Assembly (NCBI RefSeq): GCF_041022165.1
Contig: NZ_CP163302.1
Location: forward strand, 2,852,001 to 2,916,000
DNA from: Sinomonas sp. P10A9
Lineage (GTDB): Bacteria; Actinomycetota; Actinomycetes; Actinomycetales; Micrococcaceae
DNA length: 64,000 nt
Direction of reading: 5' to 3'
Below are positions 18,445 through 25,496 of this stretch, one piece after another. Each line of letters begins with the position of its first letter. Positions within the stretch are counted from its first letter, which is position 1. A program made the position numbers and the translations under genes. The notes under the pieces were generated by a model, which saw only the letters and a list, made by a program, of their open reading frames with translations, searched no databases and was not told where the DNA came from.

Positions 18445-19020
18445 ATGACCAGCCAACAGCCTCCCTATGCGGCCGGCAGTCCGGTCCACCCGCTCGAACT
18501 CCCGTACTACGGCGCGCCGCCGGTCGAGGCGTTCACACGAGTATGGAAGAAGTACGCAGTATTCGCCGGGCGCGCGAGCCGCAGCGAATACTGGTGGTGG
18601 GCACTCGCGTCCGCCATAGTGTCCGCCGTGCTGAACGCCATCAGCCCGACCGTGGTCAACGGGCAGACCACGGGATCGAGTGTGCTCGGTGGGCTCTGGT
18701 TCCTCGTCAGCGTGGTGCCCTCGCTGGCGGTTGCGGCCCGCCGCCTCCACGACGTGAACGCCAGCGCGTGGCTCCTGCTGCTCGCCCTCATCCCCGTGCT
18801 CGGCTGGATTGCCCTGATCGTGATGCTTGCCCAGCGCGAGAATCCGATGGGGCAGCGCTTCGATCGGTATCCGGGCAAGCCCGTGGCCCCATATCAGCAG
18901 CAGGGGTATCCGCCGTACCAGCAGCCACCGTATCCGCCGTACCAGCAGCCGCCTTATCCCCCTCAGCAGCCGCCGACCGCACCACCCCCGCCCCCGCCGG
19001 GCGCGGGGCCGACGCCCTAG
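18445..19020 (+). CDS. DUF805 membrane protein with a Pro/Tyr/Gln-rich tail
   Basis: 191 residues. The N-terminal cytoplasmic part FTRVWKKYAVFAGRASRSEYWWW is the DUF805 entry motif, followed by about four transmembrane helices with the conserved RRLHDVNASAWLLLL segment. From about residue 150 the protein becomes a low-complexity tail of PPYQQPPYP-type repeats ending in poly-proline. The function of DUF805 proteins is unknown; the tail may bind partner proteins or cross the cell wall. AAAGGAACGG upstream is a good ribosome site. A strong terminator follows. Confidence 0.9.
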   Translation: MTSQQPPYAAGSPVHPLELPYYGAPPVEAFTRVWKKYAVFAGRASRSEYWWWALASAIVSAVLNAISPTVVNGQTTGSSVLGGLWFLVSVVPSLAVAARRLHDVNASAWLLLLALIPVLGWIALIVMLAQRENPMGQRFDRYPGKPVAPYQQQGYPPYQQPPYPPYQQPPYPPQQPPTAPPPPPPGAGPTP

Positions 19021-19058
19021 GCCGAGGAGGGCTGGGCAGCCGTCACCGGCGCCCAACG

Positions 19059-19100
19059 AAAACAGGGTCCCAGTCAAAGACTGGAACCCTGTTTTCTTTT
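19059..19100. terminator. Strong bidirectional intrinsic terminator
   Basis: A 17-bp stem (19059-19075 with 19079-19095, one G-U-type mismatch) with an AAA loop, flanked by four A on the left and TTTTCTTTT on the right. It can end the DUF805 transcript on the plus strand and, before the insertion sequence arrived, the tRNA-Ala transcript on the minus strand. Confidence 0.92.
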
Positions 19101-19115
19101 GCCCTGACAAGGGCA

Positions 19116-19131
19116 GACGTGGAGCCTAGGG
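19116..19131. repeat. Left copy of the 16-bp direct repeat flanking the insertion sequence
   Basis: GACGTGGAGCCTAGGG at 19116-19131 is identical to 20501-20516. Twelve of its bases copy the 3' end of tRNA-Ala. This is the expected target-site duplication left by the insertion. Confidence 0.85.
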
Positions 19132-19143
19132 TGTGTGATGTCA

Positions 19144-19247
19144 GGACATCGTTGACGCATGTGGCGGGACATCGTTGACAGGTGACAGTGGACTGCTGTG
19201 GCGGGACATCGTTGACGCCTTCCGGCATGTCGCGGGACATCGTTGAC
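19144..19247 (+). repeat. Four GGACATCGTTGAC motifs in the left end of the insertion sequence
   Basis: The 13-bp motif GGACATCGTTGAC starts at 19144, 19167, 19204 and 19235. One exact inverted copy is in the right end at 20453-20465 and one degenerate copy at 20476-20488. Multiple subterminal copies are a likely transposase-binding array, and the asymmetry (four left, two right) could set end preference or regulate the transposase promoter. Confidence 0.85.
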
Positions 19248-19270
19248 ACCTCGCCCATTGGGCTTCTGCC

Positions 19271-20479
19271 ATGTCGAAGAACAAGGTCATCGTCCTCGCA
19301 GTCCTGGAGGGTGGGATGTCCAAGGCCGAAGCAGCCCGCCGGTACGGCATCAGCCGCCAATGGGTCCACCAACTCATCGCCCGCCACGCAGCCGAAGGAG
19401 AGGCCGGCCTCGAGGCCCGCTCCCGGCGGCCCCGCACCAGCCCGCAGCAGACGCCGGCCAACGTTCAGGAGAGGATCCTGGTCCTACGCGCCGACCTGCA
19501 GGCCAAGGGCCTGGACTCCGGGGCCGAGACCATCGCTGCCCATCTCGGACGCGAGGGCCTCCCGGTGCCCGCGAGCACCACCATCCACCGCATCCTCCGG
19601 GCCGCCGGCGCGGTCGCCCCCGAACCCCACAAGCGTCCCAAGTCCTCCCTGCGACGCTTCGCCGCGGCCCAGCCCAACGAGACCTGGCAGTCCGACTTCA
19701 CCCACTGGCACCTGGCCGACGGCACCGACACCGAGATCATCGACTTCCTCGACGACCACTCCCGCTGCCTGCTCCACCTCACCGCCCACCCCAGGACGAC
19801 CGGCGCCATCGTCGTGGACGCCTTCCTGGACACCGCACAGGAACACGGCCTGCCCGCCAGCACCCTGACCGACAACGGCATGGTCTACACCACCCGCCTG
19901 GCCGGCGGGAAAGGCGGCCGCAACGCCTTCGAGACCCTCATCGCAGGGCTCGGGATCACGCAGAAGAACGGATCCCCCGGCCACCCCCAGACCCAGGGCA
20001 AGATCGAGCGCTTCCACCAGACCCTGAAGAAATGGCTCCACAGCCAGCCTCCGGCCCAGACCATCGAGGACCTGAACGACCAGCTCACCAGATTCCGCCA
20101 CGTCTACAACCACGAACGCCCCCACCGCGCGCTCGGCAGGCACACACCCGCCGAGGCCTACGCCCAGACCCCCAAGGCCGGCCCCGCGGCCGCCGCCCAG
20201 GGGGCACACTTCCGGGTCAGGGTTGACCGCGTCGACGCCGACGGCAAGGTCACCCTCCGCCACGCGGGACGCCTCCGTCACCTCGGCATCGGCCGCGCCC
20301 ACAGGCACAAACGCCTCATCCTGCTCGTCCACGACGCCGAGGCCACCGCCATCGAGCACGGCACCGGCGAGATCCTCGCCGAGTTCACCATCAATCCCAC
20401 CCGCGGCTACCAGCCCAAAAAACAGAACACCCCCGGTCCGAAGACCGGGGGTGTCAACGATGTCCCGCCACATCCGTAA
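19271..20479 (+). CDS. IS481-family transposase
   Basis: 402-residue DDE transposase. The N-terminal HTH is GGMSKAEAARRYGISRQWVHQL, then a second HTH-like region, then the rve integrase core. The catalytic acids are in WQSDFTHWHL (first D), TLTDNGMVY (second D) and PQTQGKIERFHQTL (E). The late segment RFRHVYNHERPHRALGRHTPAEAY is typical of the family. A C-terminal extension of about 80 residues beyond the core is present. No frameshift or stop is seen, so it should be functional. A hairpin lies inside its 3' end. Confidence 0.96.
   Translation: MSKNKVIVLAVLEGGMSKAEAARRYGISRQWVHQLIARHAAEGEAGLEARSRRPRTSPQQTPANVQERILVLRADLQAKGLDSGAETIAAHLGREGLPVPASTTIHRILRAAGAVAPEPHKRPKSSLRRFAAAQPNETWQSDFTHWHLADGTDTEIIDFLDDHSRCLLHLTAHPRTTGAIVVDAFLDTAQEHGLPASTLTDNGMVYTTRLAGGKGGRNAFETLIAGLGITQKNGSPGHPQTQGKIERFHQTLKKWLHSQPPAQTIEDLNDQLTRFRHVYNHERPHRALGRHTPAEAYAQTPKAGPAAAAQGAHFRVRVDRVDADGKVTLRHAGRLRHLGIGRAHRHKRLILLVHDAEATAIEHGTGEILAEFTINPTRGYQPKKQNTPGPKTGGVNDVPPHP
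20427..20454 (+). terminator. Hairpin inside the 3' end of the transposase gene
   Basis: Perfect 12-bp stem (20427-20438 with 20443-20454) with a CGAA loop, in the last codons of the transposase. It could stop transcripts from leaving the element or protect it from outside transcription. There is no T-run, so termination efficiency is uncertain. Confidence 0.55.
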
Positions 20480-20500
20480 AGGATGTCCCGCTACATCACA

Positions 20501-20516
20501 GACGTGGAGCCTAGGG
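20501..20516. repeat. Right copy of the 16-bp direct repeat flanking the insertion sequence
   Basis: Identical to 19116-19131. Here it is the genuine 3' end of tRNA-Ala (20505-20516) plus four bases beyond it. Confidence 0.85.
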
Positions 20517-20577
20517 GATTCGAACCCCTGACCTCTTCGATGCGAACGAAGCGCTCTACCAACTGAGCTAAGACCCC
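20505..20577 (-). tRNA. tRNA-Ala (anticodon CGC)
   Basis: 73 bases fold into a full cloverleaf: a 7-bp acceptor stem with G3-U70, the alanine identity pair, D-arm GCTC/GAGC, anticodon stem CTTCG/CGAAG with loop TTCGCAT (anticodon CGC, reading GCG codons), and T-arm AGGGG/CCCCT with TTCGAAT. CCA is not encoded. The insertion sequence starts four bases beyond its 3' end, so mature tRNA should be unaffected but its terminator is now 1.4 kb away. Confidence 0.97.
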
Positions 20578-20745
20578 TCGGTGCGGGAACAACGTTACTG
20601 GGGCGCTGCCCAAAATCAAAATCGGAGACCGCCCCCAGCAGCCCCTCGGACCGGTGCGATAACGGCCTTCTCGTGCGGAGGAGAGAAGCCACAGTTCGGG
20701 CGTGCCGAAGCGTCTTGAAGCTCATTCCGGCGCATCCGGCGGGAA

Positions 20746-21711
20746 CTAGGCGCGGCGGCGCTGGAGCACTTCGTCGAGGTTGCCGAGGGCACCCGCACGG
20801 CCCGCGGGGCGGGGTGCAAGAGCGGGGACCCCGGGAACCGTCCCAGGCTCCGGACCCTCGGCCCTTGGCTTGAGGGTTGGGTGTCCTTGGGGCTGCGGAT
20901 CGGCCGGGACCTCGAGCGGGGCCGGCTCTGGGCGTTCGGCCTTTGCCGCCTCGAGGTACGAAGGCTTGGGCACCTCGACCGGATCCCACGCGGCTTCGCC
21001 CTCGCCGCTGGCCTTGGCCGCCTCGTCGGCAGTGGCCTGGGATGCCTTGGCAACCTCGAGCGCGATCGCGCGCAGTTCCTCGCGGCTCATGGCCCGCGGG
21101 GCAGGTTCTGGCTCGCGCCCGGCGTCGAAGACTTCCGCCGGAGCCCGCGGTGACGGTGGAGGGCTCGGGTCCACGGCATTGGCCGTCATGGCCTCGCGGA
21201 AGGCGTCGTCGACACGCCGCTTCCTGTCGCGCAACGCGAGCGTCCGCAGGATCGCCACGGAACCCACCGCTGCGGCCGCGCACACCGCGGGAATCCAGCC
21301 GGGAACGCCGAGAAGCATGAGGGCGAGCGTCACGGCAGTGGCGAGCAGCGCGGCGAGCCCTCCGAGGGCAACACCGAGACGCCCCCAACGGATCCGGAGC
21401 CGCGGCGGGATCGGCGCGGACGGCACCTTCGGATCGGACTGATCGGACGACGCCGCGCTGGCTGCCTGAGACTTCGGCCCTGCCTCGGCGGAGGGACGGC
21501 CCGGGCTCCCGCCTCCGGTCGCTGCCGAGTGGCCCGCGGGGGCGCTCGCGCCGTCATCAATCGGGTCGACGTCGGCAGAGTCCATCAGCAGGGAGGCCTC
21601 CCCCGCTGCACGCGCCGAACGGCGCCGGCGCATGAGGTACGGCGCAACCCACAGCAGCCACACGAGCACGGCAGCGCCGAGCACCGTTGAACTGCTGAGG
21701 GCAACATCCAT
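20746..21711 (-). CDS. SepX/GlpR-like divisome membrane protein
   Basis: 321-residue membrane protein. Transmembrane helix 1 is at about residues 9-25 (STVLGAAVLVWLLWVAPYL) followed by RRRRSAR; a long Pro/Ser/Ala-rich cytoplasmic part follows, then two adjacent helices around residues 118-160 (GVALGGLAALLATAVTLALML and GWIPAVCAAAAVGSVAILRTL), and a charged C-terminal region ending in NLDEVLQRRRA. This topology and its position beside rimJ and galU match the actinobacterial SepX/GlpR proteins, receptors that link the gephyrin-like protein Glp to cell division. Sequence identity was not computed; the call rests on architecture and context. Confidence 0.72.
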   Translation of the reverse strand: MDVALSSSTVLGAAVLVWLLWVAPYLMRRRRSARAAGEASLLMDSADVDPIDDGASAPAGHSAATGGGSPGRPSAEAGPKSQAASAASSDQSDPKVPSAPIPPRLRIRWGRLGVALGGLAALLATAVTLALMLLGVPGWIPAVCAAAAVGSVAILRTLALRDRKRRVDDAFREAMTANAVDPSPPPSPRAPAEVFDAGREPEPAPRAMSREELRAIALEVAKASQATADEAAKASGEGEAAWDPVEVPKPSYLEAAKAERPEPAPLEVPADPQPQGHPTLKPRAEGPEPGTVPGVPALAPRPAGRAGALGNLDEVLQRRRA

Positions 21712-21841
21712 ACCTGAAACCGTAGGAGGATCCCCGGGACGGGACCCGGATTAGCGTCGGTGTGTCGCGAGAACCGCCGAGTCGGGTGACGAACGCCATG
21801 CCAAGCACCGCGCGGCGTCGTGCCTATCGACTCTGCAGCTA

Positions 21842-22459
21842 TCAGCGCGTGGCGAGCCACCGGCCGAGCAGCCCTTCCGCAGGGACTTCCTCGGCCGTCA
21901 GCGCGAAGGACTCGTGATCCGCCCAGGCACCGTTGATGTGCAGGTAGCGCGGGCGGAGGCCCTCGTAGCGGAAACCGAGCTTCTCGACGACCCGCAGGCT
22001 CGGCGCGTTCTCCGGTCGGATGTTGATCTCCATGCGATGGAGACCCATCTCACGGAAGCAATGGTCGGTCGTCAGCGCCACGGCTGTGGGGGCGATCCCC
22101 CGCCCTGCATGCTCCCGGTCCACCCAGTATCCGAGCGTTGCCATGAGCGCCGAGCCCCACACGATCGAGGACACCGTGAGTTGGCCGACGATGGGCGACG
22201 ACCGCTGGTGGGGGTCGTCGAGGGTCACCACGAAGGGCAGCGCCGAGCCCTCCCGGGCCTGGCGCGTGAGGGAGCGGACCATGTCGCGAAACGTCGGCAA
22301 AGCCCCTCCGGGCTGCGGATTCGAGGCCTCCCAGGGTTCGAGCCAATCGCGGTTGCGGGCCCGCACCGCCATCCACTCCGCCCGGTCCGGCATGCGCAGG
22401 GGTCGCAGCGCGAGGTCCCCGGAGCGCAGAGTCACGGGCCACAGACCCGATGCCCACAT
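21842..22459 (-). CDS. GNAT N-acetyltransferase, RimJ/RimL type
   Basis: 205-residue acetyltransferase. It starts MWASGLWPVTLRSGDLALRPLR, has TLGYWVDREHAGRGIAPTA as the acetyl-CoA binding motif A, and LHRMEINIRPENAPSLRVVEKLGFRYEG as the typical RimJ ending. The ATG is 7 bases after the galU stop on the same strand, so it is co-transcribed with galU. The function is probably N-terminal or side-chain acetylation of a protein; the substrate is unknown. In mycobacteria and corynebacteria the same gene sits in the galU-glp-rimJ-glpR cluster. Confidence 0.9.
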   Translation of the reverse strand: MWASGLWPVTLRSGDLALRPLRMPDRAEWMAVRARNRDWLEPWEASNPQPGGALPTFRDMVRSLTRQAREGSALPFVVTLDDPHQRSSPIVGQLTVSSIVWGSALMATLGYWVDREHAGRGIAPTAVALTTDHCFREMGLHRMEINIRPENAPSLRVVEKLGFRYEGLRPRYLHINGAWADHESFALTAEEVPAEGLLGRWLATR

Positions 22460-22466
22460 CCTCGGC

Positions 22467-23393
22467 TCAGGCGTGCGAGGAGGGGGCTTCCGCCCCGTTG
22501 GCCACGAAGTCCGCCAGCCACGAACGCAGATCGGCGCCGAACTCGTCACGCTGCACGGCGAGTGTGACGACGGCCTTGAGGTACGAGAGCTTGTCGCCCG
22601 TGTCGTAGCGGCGCCCGCGGAAGACGACGCCGTACACGCCGCCTCCCTCGCCCTCACGCCGGGCGAGGGTCTGGAGCGCATCGGTGAGCTGGATCTCACC
22701 GCCGCGGCCAGCCTCAGTGTGGTGCAGCACCTCGAACACCGCCGGGTGGAGCACATAGCGGCCGATGATCGCAAGGTTGCTCGGGGCGTCCGCAGGCTCA
22801 GGCTTCTCGACGAGCCCGTGGACCTGGACGTAGCTCTCCCCGGCGACCTCGGTCACATCCGCGCAGCCGTAGGCCGAGATCTGCTCTCGGGGCACCTCCA
22901 TGAGCGCCACGACGGAACCGCCGGTGGCCTGCTGTACACGGATCATGTCACTGAGGAGTTCGTCCCGCTCATCGATGAGGTCGTCGCCCAGGAGCACGGC
23001 AAAGGGTTCGTTCCCGACATGCCGCTCCGCGCAGAGGACTGCGTGGCCAAGTCCCTTCGGGTCGCCCTGGCGGACGTAGTGGATGTCGCCGAGGTTGTTC
23101 GATTCCTGGATGGCGGCGAGCTTCTTGCTGTCGCCCTTGGCCTCAAGGGTCGCCTCGAGCGACGGCACACGGTCGAAGTGGTCCTCGAGCGCCCGCTTGT
23201 TGCGACCGGTGATCATCAGGATGTCATCGATGCCCACCGACACGGCCTCTTCGACCACATACTGGATCGCGGGCTTGTCGACGACGGGCAGCATTTCCTT
23301 AGGCATGGCCTTGGTCACCGGGAGGAACCGGGTGCCGAGACCGGCAACGGGAATGACGGCTTTCCTGACAGCAGAAGTAGACACGAGGCTCAC
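22467..23393 (-). CDS. galU: UTP--glucose-1-phosphate uridylyltransferase
   Basis: Makes UDP-glucose from UTP and glucose-1-phosphate for cell-envelope glycans. 308 residues. The nucleotide-binding signature is PVAGLGTRFLPVTKAMPKEMLPVVDKPAIQ; VLLGDDLID and VEKPEPADAPSNLAIIGRYVL are further family motifs. The start codon is GTG. It is divergent from the 5-formyltetrahydrofolate cyclo-ligase gene, with 51 bases between starts, and runs into the rimJ-like gene. Confidence 0.96.
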   Translation of the reverse strand: MSLVSTSAVRKAVIPVAGLGTRFLPVTKAMPKEMLPVVDKPAIQYVVEEAVSVGIDDILMITGRNKRALEDHFDRVPSLEATLEAKGDSKKLAAIQESNNLGDIHYVRQGDPKGLGHAVLCAERHVGNEPFAVLLGDDLIDERDELLSDMIRVQQATGGSVVALMEVPREQISAYGCADVTEVAGESYVQVHGLVEKPEPADAPSNLAIIGRYVLHPAVFEVLHHTEAGRGGEIQLTDALQTLARREGEGGGVYGVVFRGRRYDTGDKLSYLKAVVTLAVQRDEFGADLRSWLADFVANGAEAPSSHA

Positions 23394-23444
23394 TCTATAC
23401 GAGAGCTATCCCGCCGCGACGCACCCGGCACTAGAGTCGACCGC

Positions 23445-24107
23445 ATGGACCTCGCCGAGCTCAAGTCCGCGCTGCGCGCCCAGCTATGGGAGTCACGCCG
23501 ATCCCTCGCCGCCTCGGACATAGCCTCGGCCGCCGCTGGGATCGCGGACCACGGGCTCGCGTGGATACACGCCAATGTCCCCCAGAGCGCGCTCGTGACG
23601 GCGTATCTCGGCGTCGGCTCGGAGCCGCCCACGCTTGCCCTCATCGAAGCGCTCCATGGCGCGGGGTACCGCGTTCTTCTGCCGGTCTGCCTGCCGGAAC
23701 GCCAGCTCGGATGGGTCGAATGGCATCCTGGGATCGACTTCGCGCGCAGCCGCTATGCGCCCGTCCAGGAACCCGTAGGCCCGCTCATCTCCTCCGAGGA
23801 CGCGCTCAGGGGAGGCGACGGGCGGCCAGGCGTCGCCGCCGTCCTGTTGCCCGCAACGGCGCTCGATACCGACGGACGCCGACTCGGGCAGGGCGGCGGC
23901 TACTACGACCGCTTCCTCGCCCGGGTGGACGCCTTGGGCGCCCGGCTCCCCACTGCCGCTGTGGTGTACGACGGCGAGGTGTTCACCGCCGGCGCGGTCC
24001 CGGCCGACCGTCTGGATCGCCGCGTGGGTACCGCCGTCACGCCGGGAGGGCTGCGGCCTCTAGGCAGCGTGGCGGACGACGTCCGGAGTGGTGAAATCCC
24101 GCGGTAA
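23445..24107 (+). CDS. 5-formyltetrahydrofolate cyclo-ligase
   Basis: Converts 5-formyl-THF to 5,10-methenyl-THF with ATP, returning stored folate to the one-carbon pool. 220 residues. N-terminal helix KSALRAQLWESRRSL, then VTAYLGVGSEPPTLALIEAL and LLPATALDTDGRRLGQGGGYYDRFLA, the classical folate/ATP-binding signature. The ATG at 23445 was chosen because the conserved N-terminal helix follows immediately; the frame is open far upstream only by chance. It is divergent from galU. Confidence 0.95.
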   Translation: MDLAELKSALRAQLWESRRSLAASDIASAAAGIADHGLAWIHANVPQSALVTAYLGVGSEPPTLALIEALHGAGYRVLLPVCLPERQLGWVEWHPGIDFARSRYAPVQEPVGPLISSEDALRGGDGRPGVAAVLLPATALDTDGRRLGQGGGYYDRFLARVDALGARLPTAAVVYDGEVFTAGAVPADRLDRRVGTAVTPGGLRPLGSVADDVRSGEIPR

Positions 24108-24325
24108 GGGCCCGGCAAGGTGTCGTCGGGGTCAATGGTGTCGGCTCCGCACCGGTCGCCCGAGTAGCGGCCGGAATAGTCCTTGGGGTCCGCCTGTTAG
24201 AATTAGCAGTCGGGGGTTGTGACTGCCAGCGCGGCACGGTGCCAACGGTGCCGCCGCGGGAAGGCCGCCACGCTGGGCGTGGTACCGGGCAGAGAGCAGC
24301 CTGCCCTGTCCAGCGAGGAGTTTCT

Positions 24326-24619
24326 GTGCCCACGTATGCCTATGCCTGCAAGGACTGCCACCACGCATTCGATGCCGTGCAGTCGTTCAGTGATGCGTCC
24401 CTGACGGTCTGCCCTGAGTGCGGCGGGACGCTTCGCAAGAAGTTCAACAGCGTCGGCGTGGTCTTCAAGGGCAGTGGGTTCTACCGGACCGACTCCCGCA
24501 GCGGCGGCAGCACCGTTCCCGCGTCGACGGGCGCGAAGGAGACGGCCCCGAAGGACTCAAGCTCCAAGGACTCGGGCTCAAAGGTTCCTGCAGCGGCTCC
24601 CGCGCCTGTCTCGAGCTGA
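24326..24619 (+). CDS. FmdB-family zinc-ribbon protein
   Basis: 97 residues, starting at GTG 24326 behind GAGGAG. The N-terminal half is a zinc ribbon with two CxxC knuckles: CKDCHHAFDAVQSF and CPECGGTLRKKFN, then VGVVFKGSGFYRTD, the standard FmdB pattern. The remaining 45 residues are Ser/Lys/Pro-rich and probably disordered. The function of this small family is unknown; it was named from a putative formamidase regulatory protein. TTAGAAT about 130 bases upstream may be a -10 element. Confidence 0.92.
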   Translation: MPTYAYACKDCHHAFDAVQSFSDASLTVCPECGGTLRKKFNSVGVVFKGSGFYRTDSRSGGSTVPASTGAKETAPKDSSSKDSGSKVPAAAPAPVSS

Positions 24620-24762
24620 CACCAGCCACCACGTTCTGCTCCGGGCCGCATTCTCGACCTTCGCCGAGCCAGTCCTCCTCCACAGATACACGCTTGGGCG
24701 TGTCGTCCACATAGCGCCACCGGGCGCGGTCAGGCGCTTGCTTGAGGCCTAGCTTGGCGGAC

Positions 24763-25488
24763 ATGAGCCGCTCCGCGTCGCCTCCGTTACGCCGCCCTCA
24801 GGCCCCCCGCGGGTGGGAACCCGCCCGGCGAAGCCCGTTACGCCGCTTCATCGACCGCCGTCGCCGCACTCTCGCTGCCGCCCTCCTGTGCCTCGGCGCG
24901 GGGGCGGCCGTCTATCAGCTCACGCCGCCGTCGGCCGCTCTGGTGCCCGTTGCGGTGGCCGCCCGCGACCTTGCCGGCGGCACAACCGTCTCCTCCGGAG
25001 ACCTCCGCATCGCGCGGCTCCCTGCCGAGGCCGTTCCACAGCGTGCCGAGGCCGAGGTGTCGAAGATCGTCGGGCAGAGGCTCGCCGGGCCGCTGCGCAG
25101 CGGAGAGGTGCTCACGGACGCCGCCGTCGTCGGACCCGGCCTCCTCGCCGGCACCGGTCCCGGCACCAGCGCCGTACCCGTGCGGATGGCAGATCCGGCT
25201 TCCCTCCAGCTGCTCAGCCCCGGCCAACTCGTGGATCTCGTCCTGAGTGCCGAAACCGGCAGCGCTGCCAACACGGCCAGCGCGAGCACAACCCTTGCCT
25301 CACGGGTTCCTGTGCTCTGGACCGGGAAATCCGGAGGCTCCGGCCAAGCTGGAACCTGGCTGGGCTCCGCGCAGGACTCGGAGGGCCTGCTCGTCGTCGG
25401 GGCATCCCCGGAGCAGGCCCTCCGGATAGCCGGAGCCTCCACGCGGGGCAAAGTCTTCTTCATGCTCGTGGAGACGGGGCCCCGATGA
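24763..25488 (+). CDS. SAF-domain protein (CpaB/RcpC-like), membrane anchored
   Basis: 241 residues. A basic N-terminus, one transmembrane helix (about 37-55, LAAALLCLGAGAAVYQL), then a SAF domain: VPVAVAARDLAGGTTVSSGDLRIARLP and IVGQRLAGPLRSGEVLTDAAVV. SAF domains occur in CpaB, the Flp pilus assembly protein, but no tad pilus genes are nearby, so this is likely a stand-alone cell-surface protein. The start was set at ATG 24763; an in-frame TTG at 24742 is less likely. It converges on the helicase gene with 8 bases between stops. Confidence 0.85.
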   Translation: MSRSASPPLRRPQAPRGWEPARRSPLRRFIDRRRRTLAAALLCLGAGAAVYQLTPPSAALVPVAVAARDLAGGTTVSSGDLRIARLPAEAVPQRAEAEVSKIVGQRLAGPLRSGEVLTDAAVVGPGLLAGTGPGTSAVPVRMADPASLQLLSPGQLVDLVLSAETGSAANTASASTTLASRVPVLWTGKSGGSGQAGTWLGSAQDSEGLLVVGASPEQALRIAGASTRGKVFFMLVETGPR

Positions 25489-25496
25489 GGATACGG

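Larger units (their letters stand above)
19132..20500 (+). mobile_element. IS481-family insertion sequence, complete
   Basis: About 1.37 kb, with TGT and ACA at the two ends. The terminal inverted repeats are about 47-49 bp and imperfect; the inner 22 bp (19159-19180 against the complement of 20452-20473) is perfect. One transposase gene fills the element. The left end has two extra bases (TG) before the repeat, so the true left boundary is 19132 or 19134. A 16-bp direct repeat flanks it. Intact ends and an intact gene suggest a recent, possibly active copy. Confidence 0.9.

Noticed and set aside
19116..20516. Integrated genomic island with attL/attR at tRNA-Ala
   Set aside because: The 16-bp direct repeats flank only one insertion sequence with its own inverted repeats and a DDE transposase, and there is no integrase. 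A target-site duplication is the simpler explanation.
24763..25488. Tad/Flp pilus locus from the CpaB-like SAF protein
   Set aside because: No cpaA, cpaC, cpaF or pilin genes are nearby, so the SAF protein is treated as stand-alone.
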